Shown: positions 56,935 to 64,000 of the stretch, one piece after another
How the letters are laid out: each line of letters starts with the position of its first letter
How positions within the stretch are numbered: position 1 is the first letter of the stretch
Source: Dactylorhiza incarnata
Taxonomy: Eukaryota > Streptophyta > Magnoliopsida > Asparagales > Orchidaceae
Length of the DNA stretch: 64,000 nt
NCBI GenBank assembly: GCA_033032865.1
Contig: JAWHQI010000040.1
Span: forward strand, 11,639,001 to 11,703,000
Direction of reading: 5' to 3'
Notes under the pieces: model-generated
Seen by the model: only the letters and a program-made list of their open reading frames with translations
Told to the model about the DNA's origin: nothing
Database searches by the model: none
Position numbers and translations under genes: made by a program

Positions 56935-59900
56935 GGATTCGGTATTTCCGTCCACTGGATCGCCCACAAGATAAATTTTTAAACGATGCCCGTTTACTTT
57001 AAATTCGCCTCTTTTGGGGTGAGAGATAAGAACAGTCTCATACGGCCAAACCTCTTTGACTTCAAAGGGGCCTAACCATTGGGATTTTAGTTTACCAGGA
57101 AAAAGACAAAGGCGTGAATTATAAAGAAGGACAAGATCGCCCGGCGCAAATGTTTTGGGAAATTTTATTTCGTGACAAGATCGCCCGGCGCAGTGGCGAG
57201 CTTGTGTGTGACGCCATATTTAGAAACAAAATTGGGCGTTGTAGAAGTGCGTACCCCTATCACTTACTATTGCGCGGGGCGCGCCGAAGCGAGAAAATAG
57301 TTTTTTCAGAAAATGGACGACGACTCTCGCGTCGTTGGTGGGCAGAGCTTGCGCTTTCGCCCACCTAGATACGTAGTCGACTGCTACTAAAATATAGCGA
57401 TTATTAAAAGAAGAAGGTAGGGGGCCTATAAAATCTATGCCCCATAAATCAAAGATTTCACATTCGAGAAAAAGGTTTTGGGGCATCTCGTCATGACGAG
57501 AGATGTTACCCGACCGCTGGCAGCTATCACATTTACTCACAAAAGTGTGAGCATCCTTAAAGAGAGCGGGCCAATAAAATCCCGCCTCTAACGCTTTCCG
57601 CGCAGTCCGGTTGGCTTGATAATGCCCTCCAGCCAGCCGCTCATGGTAGTGTCGCAATATTTGCACACCCTCCTCGCTTGAAACACATCTTCATATCACT
57701 TGGTCTGCACAGACGCGAAAGAGAAAGGGGTCCTCACAAAAGTAGTTTTTCAAGTCAGAAAAGAATTTCTTCTTTTGCTGAGTCGAAAAATCTTTTGGAA
57801 GGACCCGCACAACAAAATAGTTCGCGTAATCTGCGAGCCAAGGGGTGGAAGAAGTTTTTATATTATTTAAAATTAATAGGCGTTCCTCAGGAAATCTATC
57901 ATCTATTTCGGGTTCGAGGAGCACTTCTTCGGCGGGGTGTTCTAAATGGGATAGGTGGTCGGCTGCCAAATTTTCTGCCCCTTTCTTATCCCGGATCTCT
58001 AAATCAAATTCCTGTAAAAGGAGGATCCATCGAAGTAGGCGGGGCTTGGCATCTATTTGGGTTAAAAGATATTTTAGGGCAGAATGATCAGTGAAAATGA
58101 TTACTTGTGAAAGTGTTACGTAGGGCCTAAACTTATCAAAGGCAAATACGACGGCAAGAAGTTCCTTTTCCGTTGTCGTGTAATTAGAATGTGCGGCTAT
58201 GAGCGTGTAAGAAGCGTAACAGATTGGATGAAAATATTTATTAACACGTTGGCCTAATACGACTCCTACCGCGAGCGATCGCACATTATCTCAAACGGAA
58301 AGGACCAATCTGGCGCCACCAGAATTGGAGAATTGATAAGTTGCTGTTTTATAAAATTAAATTCCTCTACGCAGAAGTATCAAAAATAAATGGGGAATCC
58401 TTTTCCAGGACGTGGGTAAGCGGTTTTGTTATTTTAGAAAAATCTTGTATGAACCGCCTGCAAAAACCCGCATGGCCGAGAAAACATCGAATAGATTTTA
58501 CGTTCGAAGGTATGGGAAGTTGTTCAATTATGGCAACTTTGGCCCTATCGACCTCCATCCCCTTGGAAGAAATCTTATGGCCGAGGACTAAACCCTCTTG
58601 GACCATAAAGCTGCATTTCTCCCAGTTTAAAACTAAGTTTGTCTCTTCACACAGCTGGAGAACTCTATTTAAATTTTTCAGACAGTTTTGAAAAGAGTTT
58701 CCAAAGACGGAGAAGTCATCCATAAAGACTTCCATTTTATCTTCTACAAGCTCGCCAAATATCGCCAGCATACATCGTTGGAATGTAGCTAGCGCGTTGC
58801 AGAGGCCAAACGGCATCCTTCGATATGCGAAGGTGCCGAACGGGCAAGTAAAAGTTGTTTTTTCTTGGTCCTCAGGGGAAATAGGGATTTGGAAAAATCC
58901 TAAGAGACCATCAAGAAAGCAATAAAAAGGATGACCTGAGAGATGCTCTAAGATTTGATCAATAAACGGTAATGGGAAGTGGTCTTTTATGGTAGCATCA
59001 TTTAGTTTTCGGTAATCAATGCACACCCTCCAACCCGTAACAGTACGAGTTGGGATTAATTCGTTATTCGTGTTTGCCACGACCGTTATACCACCTTTTT
59101 TAGGGATGAATTGTGCAGGACTTACCCACGTACTGTCGGATATAGGATAGATAATCCCCGCATCAAGGAGTTTTATAATTTCAGTTTTAACGACATCCCG
59201 CATATTTGGGTTCAAGCGTCATTGAGGCTGAATAGTTCTACGGGGGTTATCTTCAAGAAAAATTTTATGGGTACAGAAGGAGGGGTTTATTCCCCTGATA
59301 TCTGAAATCTGCCATGCAATTGCATGGGGATGTTTTTTTAAAACTTCTACTAATTCGGATGTTTTCGAATCACTTAACGTAGCGGAGATGATAACATGAA
59401 GTTTTAAATCTTTTTCAAGAAAAACATATTTTAGATTATCAGGGAGCTATTTTAACTCGAGGAGTAGTGGTTCTTCATAAGATGTTTTAACTTTTAAGGC
59501 TTCTGAATCGAGGGGTTCGAATGGCGAATCTGTCGGTATGTTATCGAGACAAGATCGATTCGCCAATATCGAATTATACAGTGTTAAAGAGAGAAATTCA
59601 GTAAGCGAAGAACATTCCTCTTCAAACGCGGGTTCCAAGTTATAACTAGAATCATCATTCAACAGGGAGTTCCGCATCGAGGGGTTAACAAGTAAAGTAA
59701 CTTCATCGTCTCTGACCCAAAGGAGGAGGCGACCGTTACTGACATTGATTAACGCGCGGGAGGTTGCGAGGAACGGGCGACCGAGAATGATAGGCACCTC
59801 AGCGTCCTCCTCTATGTCCAGGATGACAAAGTCTACCGGGAAGATAAACTTATCAACCTTGACTAGAACATCCTCCACTACCCCTATCCGGTACTTTACT

Positions 59901-60196
59901 GAGTGATCCATGAGTTGGATGCTCATCTTAGTCGGGCTTGGGATGCCCAAATCAAGTTTTTCGAAAAGGGAGAAAGGAATCAAGTTGATGCTAGCTCCCA
60001 AATCCGCTAGAGCATACTTTATTAACATATTGCCGAAGAGGCACGGGATGGAGAATCGTCCCAGGTCATTCAGTTTTGGCGGCAATTTGTTAAGGAGGAC
60101 GGCCGAGCATTCCGCATTAAGGGAAACACGCGAAACATCTTTGAGTCGCTTTTTATTAGAAAGCAACTCCTTAAGATATTTCGCGTATTTTGGCAT
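56935..60196 (-). pseudogene. pol: pol of element F: protease, RT, RNase H, integrase (deleted core)
   Basis: Protease with LADLGASINL (about 60010). A TAG near 59449 and a TGA near 59219 precede reverse transcriptase: CIDYRKLNDATIKDHFPLPF, YRRMPFGLCNA and FMDDFSVFG (about 58730). A small gap near 58285-58340 leads to RNase H ([27 protein letters not shown]). Integrase has the zinc residues ([15 protein letters not shown]), [10 protein letters not shown] and the second Asp block ([13 protein letters not shown]), then breaks at 57220; only the C-terminal tail (about 56935-57170) follows. The Glu of the DDE triad is missing, so integrase is inactive. Confidence 0.9.
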
Positions 60197-60839
60197 TGGG
60201 AGAGTGCCTCGCAGAAAGGAACGTTAATGAGGATTTGCTTTAAAATTTGTAGAAATTTTTTATAATGCTCGTCCTTCCGCTCGTTGTTTATTTTTGAGGG
60301 ATAAGGAAGGGACGGGCTAAAAACGTTTGGCACAGTCGGAATACTCGTTGTATTATCTATCGAGCGAGAGGGTGGAGGGGTCGGTGTCGAAACATGTACC
60401 TTGGGCTCAACCCGTTTTGGGGAGTTTACCTCCTTGCCGCTGCGAAGGTTTATGGCGTTGGCATTTTCTCGGGGGTTTGGCTCTGTGTTCCCTGGTAGAG
60501 CTCCATATGGCCGCTTGGGGACCATCTTTGCCAACTGTCCCATCTGATTTTCCATGTTTTTAATCGATCCGGTAATATTCCGGATATTTGACTCGGTGGA
60601 CGCAACGTATTTAGCAAAAATAACTTTGAGCGGAGAAGGTTTTGGAGGTGGAGGCTGAAATCCGTTCGGAAATCCTTGCGAATGTACAATTGGGGACCTC
60701 TGATCATTATTAGGATTGCTCCAGGAAAAATTTGGGTGGTTCCTCCAACCCGGATTATAATTATTACTATACGGATTGTTATTAGGGTTGAAGGGGGGCC
60801 TAACTGGGTTGCCTAGGTAATCTACAGTTTCTTTGACAA

Positions 60840-60891
<52 letters not shown>

Positions 60892-61833
60892 TAGCCAAGT
60901 GGGAGTGGAGGAGGAAGCAGTCATCTCTGCCACATGCTTACTTAACCTTTCGACTTGAGAGGCTAAGTGAGAAGTGGAATCCACTTCATAAATCCTAGTT
61001 GGTTTAGTAGGGCATGATCTAAGCGCATTCCATTGATAGGCGTTCATGGCCATTTCCTCGAACAGAGCTTGGGCGGCCTCCGGGGTTTTGTTGTTTAACG
61101 TTCCCCCGGCGGCCGCATCGATCATCTGTCATGTTGAGAAATTTAAGCCATTGTAAAACTTCTGGACCTGCAGCCAAGACGGCAACGCATGATGAGGACA
61201 ACTACGCAAGAACTCTTTAAAATGTTCCCAAGTCTCATAGAGAGACTCAGAATCGTATTGAATGAAAGAGGCGATATCTGTGCGTAGTTTAGCGGTTTTA
61301 GACGGGGGAAAATATTTTGTTAAAAATTTTTTCGTCAGTTGTGCCCACGTGGTTATGGATCCTCTGGGGAGAGAACTTAACCATGACTTGGCTTTCGTCC
61401 GCCGTGAAAATGGAAATAAGCGTAAACGAATAGCGTGATCAGTAACGCCATTAATTTTGAAAGTATCGCAGATTTCCAAAAAATTCAAAAGATGTAAGTT
61501 TGGATCCTCATCTGGCAAACCATCAAATTGTACTAACTGTTGTACCATTTGAATGATGCTAGATTTTATTTCAAAATTATAATTAGCCACTGTTGGGCGT
61601 GTAATACTCGATCCAGTATCTTCCAAATTTGGCCTGGCATAATATTCCATGGTCCGTGGCGAGGCCACATCTGGAATTTGATCGGCCATAGGTTCAGTGT
61701 AAGTATCTTCGATAGACTCTTCAGGAAATTCGAGTAAGTTTTGATCACGAAGTCGGAGGCGCTCACGAAGGGTGCGCTCAATTTTGGGGTCAAAAGGGAT
61801 ATTCGAATCGTCCGAGGAGTTTCCTCGGGTCAT
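60197..61833 (-). pseudogene. gag: gag of element F
   Basis: The start is MTRGNSSDDSNIPFDPKIER. The gag core includes DGLPDEDPNLHLLNFLEICD and AKSWLSSLPRGSITTWAQL. One in-frame TGA (61129) stands where A has CGT (Arg). The second half has a 16-residue Asn run (from a ttattatt repeat at 60843-60890), FNPNNNPYSNNYNPGWRNHP and NMENQMGQLAKM. A shift near 60200 leads to pol. The Asn run may expand by replication slippage. Few defects; the best-kept gag of the Athila group here. Confidence 0.9.
60843..60890. repeat. Trinucleotide repeat (att)n in F's gag
   Basis: About 16 uninterrupted att units encode the Asn run on the minus strand. Confidence 0.95.
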
Positions 61834-61973
61834 ATACTAATAATAAAAAATATTATGTAGTTTTGGCCTTTTCTTTTTTTTTCTTTTTTTATGTATATAT
61901 ATTTTTTATATATTTTTAATATATATGATAAAAGTAATAGTAATTCCTTTTTTTCAAACTAACAACACTACTT

Positions 61974-61991
61974 TCCCCGGCAACAGCGCCA
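61974..61991 (-). other. Primer binding site of element F (tRNA-Asp type)
   Basis: On the minus strand tggcgctgttgccgggga is one base from the tRNA-Asp complement, six bases after the LTR end. The leader 61834-61973 is AT-rich. Confidence 0.9.
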
Positions 61992-61997
61992 AACACT

Positions 61998-62384
61998 TGA
62001 TGATTTAATTCAGATTTTTCTTCTTTTTTATTTGGTTTGCGCAACCTGTATATGACTAGATTAGAGTTAGGCGGGTGTTTTCAAGGAATTTCGCAAGTAT
62101 TCCTACTTTGAGAAACTTACCGTTATCTTATCGAAAGATAGAAGTAACGGTCTTTTTCTTCTTTCAAAATATTGATGATTACACCCCGACTACAACGCCG
62201 AATTCTATTGATTTTTAAAATAGAAAAGGAGAGTTTTGCACTAAATTGGTTTGAAAAGCTTTTGTTTAAATTTTAATCCAAACTAATCATATGATAAAGG
62301 CAAGTATACCTTATCGTGAGTAATATAGGATATTTTGTTTTAGAAAATATCGAGGTCGTATATTTCTGCGGATCGTGTTGATTA
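61998..62384 (-). repeat. 5' LTR of element F, end portion
   Basis: It matches 53048-53434 closely. Element G interrupts it at 62384; gatta (62380-62384) is the likely TSD, whose partner lies beyond the window. Confidence 0.9.
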
Positions 62385-63617
62385 TGTTGGATCTTGTGGC
62401 GCCCTTAGAGGGGGGTGAATAAGGGCCTTTTTAAATTATGAATTTTTACTTTGGAATTTTCAAAACAAATTTTGCTTTTTCTAAAAATCACTTATAAAAA
62501 TTTACAAACTATGAAATTTTTAAATTAGATCAAACACAAATTTCTAAGTTAAAGATTAAGCAATTAAATTTGCAATTAAAGAAAAGGCATAATATTTTAA
62601 TCATGAAATTCTCATACAATAAAAATGATCTTAACAATGCTTAAGATCAAGGCATAAATAAGATAATAAACTTTTGACAATTTTTGTTTACCAATCCTTC
62701 TCCCAAGGATCGGAAGGCTATCTCACTTGTCTTTCCCTAGACCAAGCCCAAGCCTATCCTCTAGATCTTCCCAAGATCTAGACATAGCACACAAGGCCAC
62801 GATTTCCCACCAAGCCACGCAAGGACTTGGACGCTCCGCACAAGGAAGCGATTTTCCCCTAAGCCACGCAAGGACTTAGACGTCACGCACAAGGAGACAA
62901 TTTCCCTACCAATACAAAGTGAAATGTATATAAATGAAAATATAAAATGAAATGAAGAACTCCCTAGAAATTTAGATCTCTGAAAGGAAGGTTGAAGCCT
63001 CGAGATGATCATTGACGTAGAAGTGCGTCCGATCTCGTCTCAATCTCAAACCTTCTCAGCACAAATGGGAGTTGATGAGGTTCTGGAGCTCTCTTGTTCG
63101 TATGAACTCAGGAAAGGACTTAGAATATTCAAAGCTCTGAATGCATGAACAAAACCAACCACTTTATATCTTTTCACTGTTTCCTGAGCGACATCGCTGT
63201 CGGAATTCCGATAGCGCCAAACTGCCATTCGTCGTGATGTCATGCGGGCAGTTGCAGTAACTTCTGCGCTGTCGCCTGGGCGACATTGCTGTCGTAATTC
63301 AGATGGCTCCTCTTCATTTTTGCTGTCCAAAACTTCTCCAGACTGTAGATTTAGTCGTTCTCATCTCTGAAATGGGGTGGACCGTTCCGTAACTCTTCCT
63401 GGATTGAAAGTTATGTCCATTTTAAGATCAGCACACAAAACTCATCCTTTTGCTTTTTCTAATGTGTACACACTCTTGGATCATGCCCATGAACGAGGAC
63501 TTGTCTCCTCATTGAACCTATACAACCTGGACACTATAAACACACAAAAGACTAGATCAAATACAACACGGTATTTGTTATTCTCAAATCAAGAGATGCG
63601 GAACATATGCTCCAACA
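62385..63617 (-). repeat. 3' LTR of element G
   Basis: It is 1233 bp. On the minus strand it starts TGTTGGAGCATATG and ends AAGATCCAACA. It is related along its length to the solo LTR at 8672-9777. The TATA box (gatataaag, minus strand) lies at 63162-63170. Inverted gcgac/gtcgc and cgatagc motifs lie at 63185-63300. Confidence 0.88.
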
Positions 63618-63632
63618 ATCTCCCCTTTTGAT
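63618..63632 (-). other. Polypurine tract of element G
   Basis: On the minus strand atcaaaaggggagat abuts the LTR start, as in SIRE-type copia elements. Confidence 0.85.
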
Positions 63633-64000
63633 AATAACAAATACCCGTATGAGAAATTAGTGAGATTAAGACAATTTGTGTTTATAGATAAGTGCGGTAA
63701 TAAGATATGCATGAATAACATATTAAGAGCATGATAGAATTGAAAGCGATAATGCCTACTCTTTCTATATCAAGTCCTCCCCTTACATTAGTGTCTCTTA
63801 TAAACTACTCCCCCTAAATATCTATTTTACTAGATTTCTCAATTTCTTCTCCCCCTTTGTTATTAACAAAAGTGGGTAGGGATGAGTGTATATCTTTTAA
63901 GATAGGTAAGGAACCATTTATTGAAGGATTTTCATGATCGAGCATATGATAGTGTATGCACCTCCTATATGATTACTCCCCCAACAAATATACCCATTTT

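Larger units (their letters stand above)
53048..62384 (-). mobile_element. Element F: Athila-type Ty3/gypsy retrotransposon, minus strand
   Basis: Read on the minus strand: 5' LTR (from beyond the window to 61998, broken by G), primer site, gag, pol, 3' UTR, PPT and 3' LTR (55458 to 53048). It is less decayed than A and serves as its best reference here. The integrase has an internal deletion. No ORF-1-like gene lies between integrase and LTR, unlike A. Confidence 0.92.
62385..64000 (-). mobile_element. Element G: probable SIRE-type copia, minus strand, 3' end only
   Basis: Only the 3' LTR, PPT and part of the 3' UTR are inside the window; no coding region is visible. The PPT context and LTR end resemble element C, hence the copia assignment. 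The region 63633-64000 is AT-rich with no coding frame. Confidence 0.75.

Overview
This is flowering-plant nuclear DNA made almost entirely of LTR retrotransposons inserted into one another. I see no host gene, no RNA gene and no CRISPR array. The evidence for a plant: Athila-, Tat- and SIRE-type gag/pol proteins, primer sites complementary to plant tRNA-Asp and initiator tRNA-Met, 5-bp target-site duplications (TSDs), TATAAATA promoters and GT-AG introns. The species cannot be told from the sequence. Most reading frames are damaged, as expected of heterochromatin.

Layout, outermost first. Element A (Ty3/gypsy, Athila type) starts about 44 bp before base 1 and runs to 53047. Its protease region is split by element B (3968-38605, TSD gtcca), a non-autonomous Athila relative without pol. 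B's ORF-1-like gene contains a solo LTR (8672-9777, TSD gattc). B's 3' LTR is split by element C (12186-37336), a Ty1/copia SIRE-type element with an extra spliced gene. C is split in turn by element D (23055-35665, TSD ttatg), a Tat-type gypsy element with two RNase H domains, a 97-bp tandem repeat and two antisense spliced genes. Insertion order is therefore A, B, C, D: four levels deep.

Element E (43283-49665, TSD ctcat), another pol-less Athila relative, sits inside A's ORF-1-like gene. Element F (53048 to 62384, minus strand, Athila type) sits inside A's 3' LTR. Element G (62385 to beyond the window, minus strand, probably SIRE-type copia, same LTR family as the solo LTR) sits inside F's 5' LTR.

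How the parts fit. A and F carry gag-pol. B and E have the same kind of LTR ends, primer site and polypurine tract (PPT) but only a zinc-knuckle protein (plus an ORF-1-like gene in B), so they probably depended on relatives of A and F. The strongest unexplained signal lies in the 3' untranslated regions of A, E and F. These share an ordered set of hairpins: a GGGA-loop hairpin beside a PPT-like tract, then an array of two to four hairpins, then a hairpin just before the true PPT. In E the array hairpins keep one loop sequence while the stems change in matched pairs. A second signal is that palindromic motifs of the LTRs recur just upstream of the internal ORF-1-like genes of A and B, which suggests internal promoters. 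Accessory genes in C and D have their own TATA boxes and phase-consistent introns.

All family names come from motif recognition by eye. No alignment, fold or database search was run.
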